Shown piece after piece: positions 35,954 to 44,524 of a DNA stretch of 64,000 nt. Below the pieces are notes generated by a model. That model had not been told where the DNA came from. It was given only the letters and a program-made list of their open reading frames with translations, and did not search any database. Source of the DNA: CAVPDE01 sp964580575 (lineage in GTDB: Bacteria; Desulfobacterota; DSM-4660; Desulfatiglandales; HGW-15); NCBI GenBank assembly GCA_964580575.1, contig CAZOLJ010000011.1, forward strand, positions 1 to 64,000, read 5' to 3'. How positions within the stretch are numbered: position 1 is the stretch's first letter; each line of letters opens with the position of its first letter. Position numbers and translations under genes: made by a program.

Positions 35954-36006
35954 CCGTCCGACAATGTCATCCGGTGAGGTCAGCCGCTCTATGATCAGGG
36001 AAGGGT

Positions 36007-36034
36007 GGCACGGACAAACTGGTTTGTCCGTGGT
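36007..36034. repeat. CACGGACAAAC hairpin, copy 2
   Basis: CACGGACAAAC (36009-36019)-tg-GTTTGTCCGTG (36022-36032). Perfect eleven-base arms, adjacent to the stop codon of the NRDE gene, where it may help end transcription. Confidence 0.75.
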
Positions 36035-36804
36035 CACGCCTCAAGGGCAAATCTGAACTCGCAGGTAGTCACCGGCTCGGAGGAACCGTTGAAGGTTCTG
36101 TCCATGAAGGTGACATGATCCTCTTTGTCGAGGAGAAGAACGGTTGATGATCGGGTGCCGTAGGTGGGGCTCGTGATGAAGATGGGCGATAGGATTCGCT
36201 CCCACTCGATCGGCACCCCTGTGCCGGGGAGCCTGTCATCGGTCGCCATGGTTTGATCTTTAAGAAGCAGGAACAGGGACTCCGCAGAGATCTGCCGGCT
36301 GGCATGCAGGATTTCTTCGAACATCGCTTTTGCGCGCACGACCTTGGGCCACGGCGTGTCGAGGAGGTGGTTGCTCAGGCCGTAAACCCCGGGGAGAAGA
36401 GGGGTCACCTTGTCTGATCGGTTCGAGTACCACATGATTCGGTCCCGGTTGCCCAGGATCAGATTAAATCCATTGTAACGGTCTTTTTCGCGACGGATGA
36501 GGTCCAAGTAGGAGATCGAGTCGAGATCGCTTTCCAGAAAATCATTTACCAAGTTGCCTCTTGAAGGGGCATTCGGTTTTACGCTGGCAGGATCACGGTA
36601 GTTCGTGACGGCTGCGATGCGCCCCTTTCTTGTGATGCCGAGCCAAGTACCTAGCGCGACTCTATCGCGACCTGCGAGAAGATAAGGGGCCTCCTCCCAG
36701 AAATGGGGTGGCTCGGAGGGACGCTCATAGTACTCATCGCGGTTCGCCGCAAGGATGAGCTTGTACTTCCGGTGTTTTCCTATGGCAAGGAGAATCAGGC
36801 ACAT
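36034..36804 (-). CDS. NRDE/TANGO2-family protein
   Basis: 256-aa protein beginning M-C-L-I-L-L-A and carrying the family signature A-A-N-R-D-E-Y-Y-E-R-P near residue 19, with G-G-T/G-T-W-L-G-I-type sequence following and a C-terminal S-T-V-L-L-L motif. The Cys2 after Met removal could be an N-terminal nucleophile, as in Ntn-hydrolase-like proteins. TANGO2 homologues have been linked to heme or lipid handling in eukaryotes, but the bacterial role is not established. It is convergent with the nitroreductase and divergent from the Fe-S protein. Confidence 0.83.
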   Translation of the reverse strand: MCLILLAIGKHRKYKLILAANRDEYYERPSEPPHFWEEAPYLLAGRDRVALGTWLGITRKGRIAAVTNYRDPASVKPNAPSRGNLVNDFLESDLDSISYLDLIRREKDRYNGFNLILGNRDRIMWYSNRSDKVTPLLPGVYGLSNHLLDTPWPKVVRAKAMFEEILHASRQISAESLFLLLKDQTMATDDRLPGTGVPIEWERILSPIFITSPTYGTRSSTVLLLDKEDHVTFMDRTFNGSSEPVTTCEFRFALEA

Positions 36805-36823
36805 GAGGAAGAGCTTTGGAAGA

Positions 36824-36850
36824 ATGGAGTGATGGAGTGATGGAGTGATG
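36824..36850. repeat. ATGGAGTG triple tandem repeat
   Basis: Three exact copies of the 8-mer ATGGAGTG followed by ATG, in the divergent spacer just upstream of the NRDE start. Unit length is not a multiple of three and it is not in a gene. Could vary in copy number between strains. Confidence 0.8.
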
Positions 36851-36969
36851 TCATCATAAGTTTCACCGCGTCGGCTAAACGGTTTTCGACTTTTTCACGC
36901 GTTCATCATAGTTCTTTCCGGATCTGTTTTCAAAGGTTCTTTTGCCAAAACAAAGGGGAGGTTGGACCC

Positions 36970-37956
36970 ATGAGCCTTTATCAGGAATTGGCATTGCGCA
37001 TCGGGCTGGGCGAATCCGAGATAGCGCCCAGGTTATTTGAAATGCTTGCGGATGAAACGGACGCGAAAATTCTTCTCTCCCTTCCGGCCACGATTCCGGA
37101 GGTCCGGGCAAAGATGGGCTTGAGCGAAGAAGAGGCGGACAAGCGGATGAAAACCCTGTTCATGAAAGGCCTCGTTTTTCCCTCTCACAAGACCTCACCG
37201 GCCACTTACCGCATGGCAAGGGATTTTGTTCAGTTCCATGATGCCACCATTCTGTGGAAAGATGCGCCCGTGGAGTTTCTTGATCTCTGGCAGGAATTCA
37301 TGGAAAAGGAGTGGCCTGAATATGCCCGGCGAATCAGTGAAATGCTTCCCAAGCCGTTCACGAGGATGATTCCCGTCAATGTTGCGATTCAAGCCAAGAC
37401 CCATATTCTTGGTTTTGAAAGCGTGAGCGACATGGTCAAGAAGGCGAGAATTTTAGCCGTGACAAAGTGCACCTGTCGCCTCACGGCCCACAAATGCGAC
37501 CGACCTCTTGAAGCCTGCATCCAGGTGAACAATGCGGCCGCTTATGCCTTGAGCAGGGGCACCGGAAGAAAGATCACAGCTGAAGAGGCCCTCGATATCC
37601 TCAAGAAGGCGGAAGAGGCGGGGCTCATCCATGTGACCATGAACCGCCACGAGGTGGACCACTTTATTTGCAACTGCTGCCCGTGCTGCTGCCAGACCAT
37701 GCCCATCCTGATCAAGGGCGGCATCCGGGTGGTAGACCCCAGTCGCTACAGGGCGGAGATAGAGACCGAGCGCTGCACAGGCTGTGGGACCTGCCATGAA
37801 CGATGCTATTTCGGCGCCATCGCGTGGGAGAACGGGGAAGGGAGCGTGAGCCGCGTGGAGGAGTCTAAATGCATGGGTTGCGGCCTGTGCCGGGTGACTT
37901 GTCCGGAGGAAGCGATTGAACTTGTTGAAGTGAGGCCTGAGAGCTTCGTGCCCTAA
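36970..37956 (+). CDS. Iron-sulfur protein with two C-terminal [4Fe-4S] motifs
   Basis: 328-aa protein. The N-terminal 70 residues look like a small winged-helix segment (A-K-I-L-L-S-L-P...E-V-R-A-K-M-G-L-S-E-E-E-A-D-K-R). The middle has two cysteine groups, C-T-C-R-L-T-A-H-K-C near residue 162 and C-N-C-C-P-C-C-C near residue 235. The C-terminus is a two-cluster ferredoxin: C-T-G-C-G-T-C-H-E-R-C near residue 272 and C-M-G-C-G-L-C-R-V-T-C-P near residue 302. It is a cytosolic electron carrier or redox sensor of unknown partner. GGGGAGG precedes ATG 36970. It overlaps the convergent FAH-family gene by four bases. Confidence 0.82.
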   Translation: MSLYQELALRIGLGESEIAPRLFEMLADETDAKILLSLPATIPEVRAKMGLSEEEADKRMKTLFMKGLVFPSHKTSPATYRMARDFVQFHDATILWKDAPVEFLDLWQEFMEKEWPEYARRISEMLPKPFTRMIPVNVAIQAKTHILGFESVSDMVKKARILAVTKCTCRLTAHKCDRPLEACIQVNNAAAYALSRGTGRKITAEEALDILKKAEEAGLIHVTMNRHEVDHFICNCCPCCCQTMPILIKGGIRVVDPSRYRAEIETERCTGCGTCHERCYFGAIAWENGEGSVSRVEESKCMGCGLCRVTCPEEAIELVEVRPESFVP

Positions 37957-38774
37957 ATGACCTTACAGGGGTTGGTCAGACGGCCGACCTTCTCAATTTC
38001 AACTGTCACCACGTCTCCGTCCTTCATATAGATCGAAGGGTTGCGAAAGGTGCCCACGCCGTGGGGAGTACCTGTGAGGATCACATCCCCTGGGAGCAGG
38101 GTGATCTGCCGGCTGATGAAGTGAATCACTTCCGGGACCTTGAAAATCATCATGTTTGTGTTGCTGTTCTGCATGGTGGTGCCGTTGAGAATGGTCTTTA
38201 TCCCAAGGGCGTGGGGATCGGGAACTTCGTCTCTGGTGACGATCCAGGGGCCGATGGGGCAGAAAGTGTCCAGAGATTTTCCCCTCACCCACTGGCCGTC
38301 GCTGAACTGGAGGTCTCTGGCGCTTACATCATTCGCACAGGCATATCCGAAAACGGCATCCATGACCTTGTCTTCTTTGGGGCGGTAAATCCTTTTGCCT
38401 ATGATCACCGCAAGTTCGGCCTCGAAGTCCACTTTCCTGGTGATTTCCGCAGACCATGTGATGGACTCCTTGTGTCCGGTCAGGGAGTTCGGGAACTTGG
38501 CGAAGAGAAGAGGCACCTTGGGGATGGCGCCTTTGCTCTCTTTGGCATGATCCAGATAATTGAGACCCAGGGCGATGATTTTCGATGGTCTGCTGACCAC
38601 GGCTGCAAACCGGATTTTATCAAGAGGCAGAGCCGCCTGGCCCGTAGGTCTTGCAGGCTGACCCTGCTCTATGAGATCAATCATTGAGCCCTGGAAATCC
38701 AGAGGCAAAAGAGATTCTCCTTCAATCATTCCCAAACGGAGCTGTTCATGGTCATAGTACTGGGCAATTTTCAT
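37953..38774 (-). CDS. Fumarylacetoacetate hydrolase family protein
   Basis: 273-aa enzyme with the FAH C-terminal fold. Metal ligands and active-site segments are visible: I-A-L-G-L-N-Y near residue 66, D-F-E-A-E-L-A-V-I-I-G near residue 110, the A-N-D-V-S-A-R-D-L-Q motif near residue 144, and G-D-V-I-L-T-G-T-P-H-G-V-G near residue 232. Members hydrolyse or decarboxylate 2-keto acids such as acylpyruvates or 2-hydroxyhepta-2,4-dienedioate; which one applies is not clear. ATG 38774 (M-K-I-A-Q) is preferred over the in-frame start at 38816 because similarity begins there. Confidence 0.87.
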   Translation of the reverse strand: MKIAQYYDHEQLRLGMIEGESLLPLDFQGSMIDLIEQGQPARPTGQAALPLDKIRFAAVVSRPSKIIALGLNYLDHAKESKGAIPKVPLLFAKFPNSLTGHKESITWSAEITRKVDFEAELAVIIGKRIYRPKEDKVMDAVFGYACANDVSARDLQFSDGQWVRGKSLDTFCPIGPWIVTRDEVPDPHALGIKTILNGTTMQNSNTNMMIFKVPEVIHFISRQITLLPGDVILTGTPHGVGTFRNPSIYMKDGDVVTVEIEKVGRLTNPCKVI

Positions 38775-38938
38775 GGCTGATCGCGCACCTCGATAACGTG
38801 TATCGAATAGGCTCACCTGTGCTGGTGGAGAGGATAGGGTAATATGGCTATTCGCGCGGCAATTGGCAACAGTTTATTATCCCTCTCACGGAGTGGCTCG
38901 AAGCTCCTAGCCTTTTGGATCGTTCTTGCGCTTGGATG

Positions 38939-39016
38939 CAGGCACAAAGGCACACAGGCAGAAAAGCATTACACCACCCCTTTGTGCCTTTGTCCCTCTG
39001 TCTCTTTGTCCCTTAA
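38939..39016. repeat. GGCACAAAGGCACACAGG word-repeat palindrome, copy 3
   Basis: Left arm CAGGCACAAAGGCACACAGG (38939-38958) and right arm CCCCTTTGTGCCTTTGTCCC plus TCTGTCTCTTTGTCCC (38978-39013). Same class as 23036, 35731 and 46117. It lies just downstream of the protease stop, where the hairpin could mark the end of the transcript. Confidence 0.75.
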
Positions 39017-39028
39017 ATAAGCAAGGGG

Positions 39029-39823
39029 TTATTTTTCAATGTAGGTGCCGTATTCTTCCTTGATTTGAGCGGAAGGCACGGCAAAGCCGACTCCGCTCAC
39101 AGGCATGCCTTGCTGGGAAAGGAACTTGAGGCTGACCACACCGACGACCATCCCTTTTTCGTCCACCAAAGGGCCGCCGCTGTTGCCGGGATTCAAGGGG
39201 GCGGAGAATTGAATGAAATCTCCTTTGGCCGATTCTACGGTTCGGAACCCTGTGAACACGCCATCGGTCACAGTGGATTGCAGACCGGCAGAAGCGCCCA
39301 CTGCAAAAAGACGATCACCCGGCGCCAGACCCTCTGCATCACGGATAGTGAGGTAAGGCAGTTTTCTGGGCACCATGACTTGTACCAGCGCCAGGTCATA
39401 CTTCGCGCTCGTGAAAAGGACGTTCAACTGGGCCTCCTGCTGGTCGTTCAGGATAGCTGTAAGGTTGGGCAGACCTTCAACCACGTGTTTGCACGTCAAG
39501 GCATATCCGGCTGATGAGATCAGAAACCCGGATCCTGTTTTCTTTGGAGCCTTAATGGTAAAAGTGCAGTTTGTTACGTATTCAATAGGATTTCTTGCGG
39601 TTTCCTTGATAACCGTATCTTGGGGCTGTTTGATTGAGTTCGGGTCCTTGAACTCTCTTTCTTCAATATTTTCTTTAACTTTGTCGGTACCTGGTTCCTG
39701 ATCCGAAAAATGGACCACGCCTCTTTCGTCTACCCATTTGTAGATTTTACCGGCAGAGGCAAAGTCTTCGGGAAAGAAGAGAAAAGTGAAACACAAGATG
39801 AAGATGAGGCGCAGAAGATTCAT
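39029..39823 (-). CDS. Exported DUF4124 / trypsin-like serine protease
   Basis: 264-aa protein with a Sec signal peptide (hydrophobic core residues 4-17, F-A-S-A-G cleavage region near residue 23), a DUF4124 segment (G-K-I-Y-K-W-V-D-E-R-G-V-V-H-F-S-D, residues 24-40) and an S1C-type protease domain. The catalytic triad can be placed: His in T-C-K-H-V-V-E, Asp in K-Y-D-L-A-L-V, Ser in N-P-G-N-S-G-G-P-L. There is no PDZ domain, unlike DegP/DegS. It should act in the periplasm or outside. ATG 39823 is chosen since it gives the signal peptide; the frame's earlier start at 39931 overlaps the small peptide gene. It is second in an operon with that peptide, 35 bases apart. Confidence 0.85.
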   Translation of the reverse strand: MNLLRLIFILCFTFLFFPEDFASAGKIYKWVDERGVVHFSDQEPGTDKVKENIEEREFKDPNSIKQPQDTVIKETARNPIEYVTNCTFTIKAPKKTGSGFLISSAGYALTCKHVVEGLPNLTAILNDQQEAQLNVLFTSAKYDLALVQVMVPRKLPYLTIRDAEGLAPGDRLFAVGASAGLQSTVTDGVFTGFRTVESAKGDFIQFSAPLNPGNSGGPLVDEKGMVVGVVSLKFLSQQGMPVSGVGFAVPSAQIKEEYGTYIEK

Positions 39824-39858
39824 TTCCTGATGCCGCCGGCACCGTTGATGCGCGTGCC

Positions 39859-39975
39859 TCAGGTCCTGCACCCTTGCTGAAGGGGTTCTTTGTTGGCCTT
39901 GATCAAACGATCCAGAAACCGACTCCACCATCCTTTCTTGATTTCTCCTGACGGAGCATGAAGCTTTTCACTCAT
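39859..39975 (-). CDS. Small amphipathic peptide gene upstream of the protease
   Basis: 38-codon frame. After a short polar head come G15-W16-W17-S18-R19-F20-L21, then a basic amphipathic segment (R-L-I-K-A-N-K) and a tail with one cysteine, G35-C36-R37-T38. Support for expression is strong for such a short frame: a promoter with 17-base spacing (40008-40036), an AGGAGG ribosome site (39988-39993) twelve bases before the ATG, and a stop 35 bases before the protease start, with no better gene for these signals. There is no signal peptide. The helix-plus-cysteine-tail pattern is that of a processed or membrane-active peptide; function is unknown. Confidence 0.6.
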   Translation of the reverse strand: MSEKLHAPSGEIKKGWWSRFLDRLIKANKEPLQQGCRT

Positions 39976-40007
39976 TTTCTGCCGGGACCTCCTGCTGTTT
40001 GAGCTAT

Positions 40008-40036
40008 ATAATACTATTATAATTGGCATTTATCAA
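40008..40036 (-). promoter_or_regulatory. Promoter of the peptide-protease operon
   Basis: On the minus strand TTGATA (40036-40031), 17-base spacer, TATTAT (40013-40008). The start of transcription would be near 40001, only about 8 bases before the AGGAGG at 39993-39988. It is back to back with the promoter of the response regulator. Confidence 0.65.
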
Positions 40037-40077
40037 TGCCTAATTCGTTTTTCTCCTCGCGCGATTTCAAATTCTCT

Positions 40078-40106
40078 TTGACCCGTATCTTGGATTTTGA
40101 TATAAA
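40078..40106 (+). promoter_or_regulatory. Promoter of the response regulator gene
   Basis: TTGACC (40078-40083), 17-base spacer, TATAAA (40101-40106). It is 30 bases before the ATG at 40136, with GGGAGG in between. Divergent from the peptide-protease promoter; the 41 bases between the two could hold a shared control site. Confidence 0.7.
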
Positions 40107-40135
40107 AAAATCTAATCCGAACATGGGAGGGTCTG

Positions 40136-40642
40136 ATGGCTAAAGAGATCCCGCTGAAAGACAAAGTTGTGCTCGTGGTGGACGACGAGCCTGATGTCCT
40201 TGAAACGGTTGCCGATGAGTTGGACATGTGTATTGTCCACAAGGCAAAGGACTATGACACCGGCCTGCAATACCTGCTGAGCTACACCTATGATGTCGTC
40301 ATTTTGGACATCATGGGAGTGAACGGTTTCGAACTCCTCAAGACGTCCGTGGAGAGAGGGTTCCCGTCTGTCATGCTGACCGCCCATGCGTTGACTCCGG
40401 ATGCACTCAAGAAGTCCATCAAACTGGGCGCTCTTTCATTCTTGCCCAAAGAGAGGATGGCGGATCTGAGAGAGTTTCTGGAGGACGTGGTGCTTGGAGC
40501 CGGGAAGCCCCTTTGGATCAAGTTCTTCGACCAATTGGGGACCTACTTCAACAAACGCTTTGGGCCGGACTGGAAGGAAAGAGACAAGTTTTTTAAAGAG
40601 TTCGAAGAATCCCTCAGGAAGAGCGAGCAGAAAACATCCTGA
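40136..40642 (+). CDS. Single-domain response regulator
   Basis: 168-aa protein with a CheY-like receiver domain (about residues 10-125): acidic pair in V-V-D-D-E-P, phosphoacceptor Asp in V-I-L-D-I-M-G near residue 60, Thr in M-L-T-A-H-A and Lys in F-L-P-K-E-R. The last 45 residues (W-I-K-F-F-D-Q-L-G-T-Y-F-N-K-R-F-G-P-D-W) form a helical tail that is not a known DNA-binding output. There is no adjacent kinase; the hybrid-like sensor at 52955 is 12 kb away. It ends two bases from the convergent topA stop. Confidence 0.88.
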   Translation: MAKEIPLKDKVVLVVDDEPDVLETVADELDMCIVHKAKDYDTGLQYLLSYTYDVVILDIMGVNGFELLKTSVERGFPSVMLTAHALTPDALKKSIKLGALSFLPKERMADLREFLEDVVLGAGKPLWIKFFDQLGTYFNKRFGPDWKERDKFFKEFEESLRKSEQKTS

Positions 40643-40643
40643 A

Positions 40644-43247
40644 TTACTCCTTCCCGGCGGCCTCCTCATCAGCACTCTCTCCTCCTCCGTTGAGCGGCTG
40701 AGGCTTGTACCCCTCACTGACCGCCGTACCGTCGTTCTTATGCACCGCCGCCTGAGGATTTTGCTTTTCATGGGCCTGAAGAGCGGTTTCCAGTGCGTTT
40801 CGGCTGTTTTCCTCCAGAGTGGACCAACCGATGCGGCCCCGGCATTTGGGAAATTTTGAACAGCTCAGCCATGGGCCTCTGGCACCCCGGCGAAGATTCA
40901 TGGGCGCGTCGCACTTCGGGCAGGAGAGATCCGTCGAAAGGGGAGGGATTTTGGGCGCTGCGATCAAGCCTTTCTTGTCGAGGTTCAAGATACCGGCACA
41001 CTCCGGATACCGAGCGCAGCTGAGAAACAGGCCGAAACGGCCTCTTCGCAGGAGCATGGGAGACTCGCACTTCGGGCAGGCAATATCGGTCTGCTCCGGC
41101 GCAACAGGATTCCCTTCCCGGTCCACGGGTGAGGCATATTTGCATTTGGGGTAGCGGGCGCAACTGAGAAAACGCCCCTTTTTCCCAAAACGGTAAACCG
41201 TTTGTCCGCCACACTGGGGGCAGGTGTAGGAAGCGGGCTGAGTTTCCGCTTTTGCATGGGCCAGAACGTCGTAAGCGGATTGAAGGCTCTCCGTGAAAGG
41301 GCCGTAGAACCGGCGAAGCATTTCCACCCAGTCGGCATCCTTGTCCTCGATGTCATCGAGCTGCTGCTCCATGTCCCGCGTGTATCCCACCTGCATGATT
41401 TCAGGAAACGCTTCCATGAGTTTGTCTGTTACCACTTTGCCCAGGTCTGTGGCGAAAAAGCGGTTTCGGATCTTTTCCACATATTTTCTGTTCTGGATCA
41501 CCTGAATGATCTGGGCATAGGTGCTGGGCCTGCCGATTCCTTCGGCCTCCAGTTTTCTCACCAGGGAAGCTTCAGTGTAGCGGGGCGGGGGAGAGGTGAA
41601 GTTCTGGATCGGCTCGATTTGAAGCGCTCCCAGTTCTTTTCCTTCTGAAACGGGCGGGAGCACCGCCTCTTCAGAGGCATTCGGAACGCCCGTGATCCTG
41701 TAGTACCCCTCAAAGATCAGAACCCGGCCCGTCGCCTTAAAGACAAGTTCTCCCTTCTGGTCTTGGACGGAAACCAGGACCGAAGTAGCATCCCATTGAG
41801 CGTCCGTCATCTGGGAGGCCACAAAGCGCTCCCAGATCAACTTGTAGAGCTTGTAATGACTTTCCTTGAGCGAGGAACGGACGCGGCTGGGCGTGAGATG
41901 AACATCGGTGGGGCGAATGGCTTCGTGCGCTTCTTGGGCGGATTTGTTCGAAGAGGTGAAGGTGTTCGGTGCCGGCGGCAGGTAAGGTTCTCCATGTTTG
42001 GAGGCGATGTATTCCCTCACCATTTGAATCGCTTCAGGGGAAACGTGGGTCGAATCCGTCCGCATGTACGTGATCAAACCCACGGATCCCATGCCTTCGA
42101 CATGCACTCCTTCGTAAAGGCTCTGGGCAACGCCCATGGTGAATTGAGCGCTGAAATCGAGTTGGTTTGCCGCAGCCTGCTGAAGGGTGCTGGTGATAAA
42201 CGGCGCGTAGGGGCGACTCTTTGTCCTTTTGGTCTGAATCGATTTTACTTCCCACCGGGGTCCGGCTTCCAGGTGTCCGATGAGGTGCACGAGACGATTG
42301 GCAGGCGCCTTGGCACTGGGATTCTCCGTGATCCGTTGATCATCAACGTGAAAACCCGCCCGCCTGGCTGCTTCCAGAACCCTGTCGAAACGGCGGGACT
42401 CGATCTTCCCGCCGTCCACTTCCACCAGTTCGGCGGCGAAACTTGCGTGGCCGGAAAGCCACTCGTTTTTCTCCGTCACAGTTCTGCCGTTGTTTCTTTT
42501 GCCGTTCTTCTTTTCACTCGATTCCGACAGCCAACGGAGCCATTCTTCCGAGAGGGCAGGGGCTTGGTGGGGGTCTGTGGTGAAGGTTCCCGTCAGCTTC
42601 CAGTACTCTTCAGGGACAAAGCCCTCGATTTCCCGCTCCCTCTCCACGACCAGACGAACGGCGACGGATTGCACTCGGCCCGCGCTCAATCCGCCTGCGA
42701 CCTTCCGCCACAGGAGAGGGGAAACCTGGTACCCCACAATGCGGTCCAGAACGCGCCTGGCCTGCTGGGCGTTGACTTTGGCCATATCGATCTTGCGCGG
42801 GCTTCGAAAGGCTTTCTCGATTTCGCTCCGGGTGATGGCATTGAAGACCACGCGCTTGGCCTCTTCCGGGTTGACCTGGAGCGCTTCAACCAGATGCCAA
42901 GCAATGGCCTCGCCTTCGCGGTCCAGGTCTGTAGCGAGCCAAATTCCCGCCGCCTTTTTGGAGGCACGCTTCAACGCGGTCACCGTGGATTCCTTGCCGC
43001 GGATGATGTCGTAGCTGGGCTTGAACCCGTTCTTGAGATCCACTCCGGGGACCGGGTCTTTGATTCCCTTCGGGTTTCTGTCGGGGAGATCCCTCACATG
43101 TCCCACCGAGGCCATGACCACATAGTCGGAACCCAGGTACTTGTTGAGGGTTTGGGCTTTGGCCGGTGATTCGACAATCACGAGTTGTTTGCCCGATGTG
43201 TCGGGCGCTTGCAGGGGTCGTTTCCTGGTTGATTTTTTCTCTGCCAT
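40644..43247 (-). CDS. topA: DNA topoisomerase I
   Basis: 867-aa type IA topoisomerase that relaxes negative supercoils. The Toprim domain starts with V-I-V-E-S-P-A-K-A near residue 23 and has the D-L-D-R-E-G-E-A motif near residue 107; the nucleophilic tyrosine is in G-L-I-T-Y-M-R-T-D-S near residue 395. Three C-terminal zinc ribbons are complete, each a C-P-x-C...F-L-S-C/W-L-S-C...C set (about residues 685-820). The last 40 residues are a low-complexity tail. It is directly downstream of dprA, an arrangement common in many bacteria. Confidence 0.96.
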   Translation of the reverse strand: MAEKKSTRKRPLQAPDTSGKQLVIVESPAKAQTLNKYLGSDYVVMASVGHVRDLPDRNPKGIKDPVPGVDLKNGFKPSYDIIRGKESTVTALKRASKKAAGIWLATDLDREGEAIAWHLVEALQVNPEEAKRVVFNAITRSEIEKAFRSPRKIDMAKVNAQQARRVLDRIVGYQVSPLLWRKVAGGLSAGRVQSVAVRLVVEREREIEGFVPEEYWKLTGTFTTDPHQAPALSEEWLRWLSESSEKKNGKRNNGRTVTEKNEWLSGHASFAAELVEVDGGKIESRRFDRVLEAARRAGFHVDDQRITENPSAKAPANRLVHLIGHLEAGPRWEVKSIQTKRTKSRPYAPFITSTLQQAAANQLDFSAQFTMGVAQSLYEGVHVEGMGSVGLITYMRTDSTHVSPEAIQMVREYIASKHGEPYLPPAPNTFTSSNKSAQEAHEAIRPTDVHLTPSRVRSSLKESHYKLYKLIWERFVASQMTDAQWDATSVLVSVQDQKGELVFKATGRVLIFEGYYRITGVPNASEEAVLPPVSEGKELGALQIEPIQNFTSPPPRYTEASLVRKLEAEGIGRPSTYAQIIQVIQNRKYVEKIRNRFFATDLGKVVTDKLMEAFPEIMQVGYTRDMEQQLDDIEDKDADWVEMLRRFYGPFTESLQSAYDVLAHAKAETQPASYTCPQCGGQTVYRFGKKGRFLSCARYPKCKYASPVDREGNPVAPEQTDIACPKCESPMLLRRGRFGLFLSCARYPECAGILNLDKKGLIAAPKIPPLSTDLSCPKCDAPMNLRRGARGPWLSCSKFPKCRGRIGWSTLEENSRNALETALQAHEKQNPQAAVHKNDGTAVSEGYKPQPLNGGGESADEEAAGKE

Positions 43248-43289
43248 TTCTTTTGTCTACCTAAAGAACTCTCGAAGAAGAGGGAAGAC

Positions 43290-44396
43290 CTAGCGAACGA
43301 AAAGCTTGCCGGGCAGTTGCCTGACGATCCCCTTCAGTTCCATTCTCATGAGGACCGCGGAAGCGGTGCTCGGTTCCATGTTCCCTTCTCTTGCAATGTC
43401 GTCGATGTGCACAGGGTAATCCCCTAACAAGTCGTAAACCTTTTTCTCATTGTCCTCCAGCGGGGGCAGGGGCGGCTCCGTGTAGGAGTCTTTCTTGTCC
43501 GCGTAAGAGTAATTCAGCCCGAGTTCGTCCAAAACGTCGTCTGCGTTTTCAACAAGCTTGGCGCCCTGTTTGAGCAGGAAGTGGCATCCTTTGCTCTTAA
43601 AGGAGTGGACACTCCCGGGCACCGCGAAAACTTCGCGGCCCTGTTCAAGGGCCACAGAGGCGGTGATCAAAGAGCCGCTCTTCATCGTGGCCTCCACAAC
43701 GATCACGCCTCTGCTCAAACCGCTGATGAGGCGATTTCGGATGGGAAAGTTTTTCGGCTCCGGCGGTGTTTTCAAGGGAAACTCGGTGATCACCGCGCCC
43801 TTTTCATTCATGACATCAAAGAGCTTTTTGTTGGACGGGGGATAGACCACATCAATCCCGGTGCCCAAAACTCCAACGCTGAAACCTCGGCCTTCGATAC
43901 AGCCCCAATGCGCGGCAGAATCAATTCCGCGAGCCAGACCGCTCACAATCCCGAGCCCCCGTCTTGCCAGGCCCTGGGCCAGGTTTTCAGCGGTCTTGAC
44001 CCCATAAGGGGTCGAATTCCTGGAACCCACGACGGCCACAAACGTGGTTTTGCCGGGTATGTCGAGGCCCTTGGTGTAAAGCACCATGGGCGGATCATGA
44101 ATCTCTCTCAAAGGCTCGGGATAGGTTGCATCCGAGAAAATCACCATCCTGGCCCCGTGCTTCTCAAGATCCCTGAGAACGCTCTCTGGGTCCTGTGAAA
44201 ATCGCCTCTGTAAAATTCCCTGCGCGACCTGCTTGCGGAGTCCCTCCACCTGAGCGAGGTCCGTCGGCGTTGCCCGGAAAACATCGGCTGGATCGCCGAA
44301 TCGTTCCAGCAGTTTTTTGAAGGCCATGTTTCCAAGGCCGGCGACCAAATGCAGGGCAAGCCAGTCCACTCTGTTTTCAGAGAGGATGCTCTTCAT
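43290..44396 (-). CDS. dprA: DNA-processing protein DprA/Smf
   Basis: 368-aa protein that loads RecA on incoming single-stranded DNA in natural transformation. The Rossmann-like domain has V-G-S-R-N-S-T-P-Y-G near residue 115, the L-A-R-G-I-D-S-A-A-H motif near residue 151 and S-G-L-S-R-G-V-I-V-V-E near residue 225. An N-terminal SAM-like helical part and a C-terminal winged-helix (D-I-A-R-E-G-N-M-E-P-S-T-A-S-A) complete the usual three-part layout. The topA start is 43 bases beyond its stop, so the two are probably co-transcribed. Confidence 0.95.
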   Translation of the reverse strand: MKSILSENRVDWLALHLVAGLGNMAFKKLLERFGDPADVFRATPTDLAQVEGLRKQVAQGILQRRFSQDPESVLRDLEKHGARMVIFSDATYPEPLREIHDPPMVLYTKGLDIPGKTTFVAVVGSRNSTPYGVKTAENLAQGLARRGLGIVSGLARGIDSAAHWGCIEGRGFSVGVLGTGIDVVYPPSNKKLFDVMNEKGAVITEFPLKTPPEPKNFPIRNRLISGLSRGVIVVEATMKSGSLITASVALEQGREVFAVPGSVHSFKSKGCHFLLKQGAKLVENADDVLDELGLNYSYADKKDSYTEPPLPPLEDNEKKVYDLLGDYPVHIDDIAREGNMEPSTASAVLMRMELKGIVRQLPGKLFVR

Positions 44397-44524
44397 GATG
44401 AGACCCTTGCGTCCGTGAGAAAAGGAGAGGACTCACTGTGTCCAAGTGCTTGATTTGCGGACTGAAGCACCAAGGATGGCGGGAATATAAAACAAAGGAT
44501 CTCCGAAGTGTCAAGTCTTTTCTT

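Noticed and set aside
41763..43169. 468-codon plus-strand frame opposite topA
   Set aside because: Antisense to topA; no recognisable protein.
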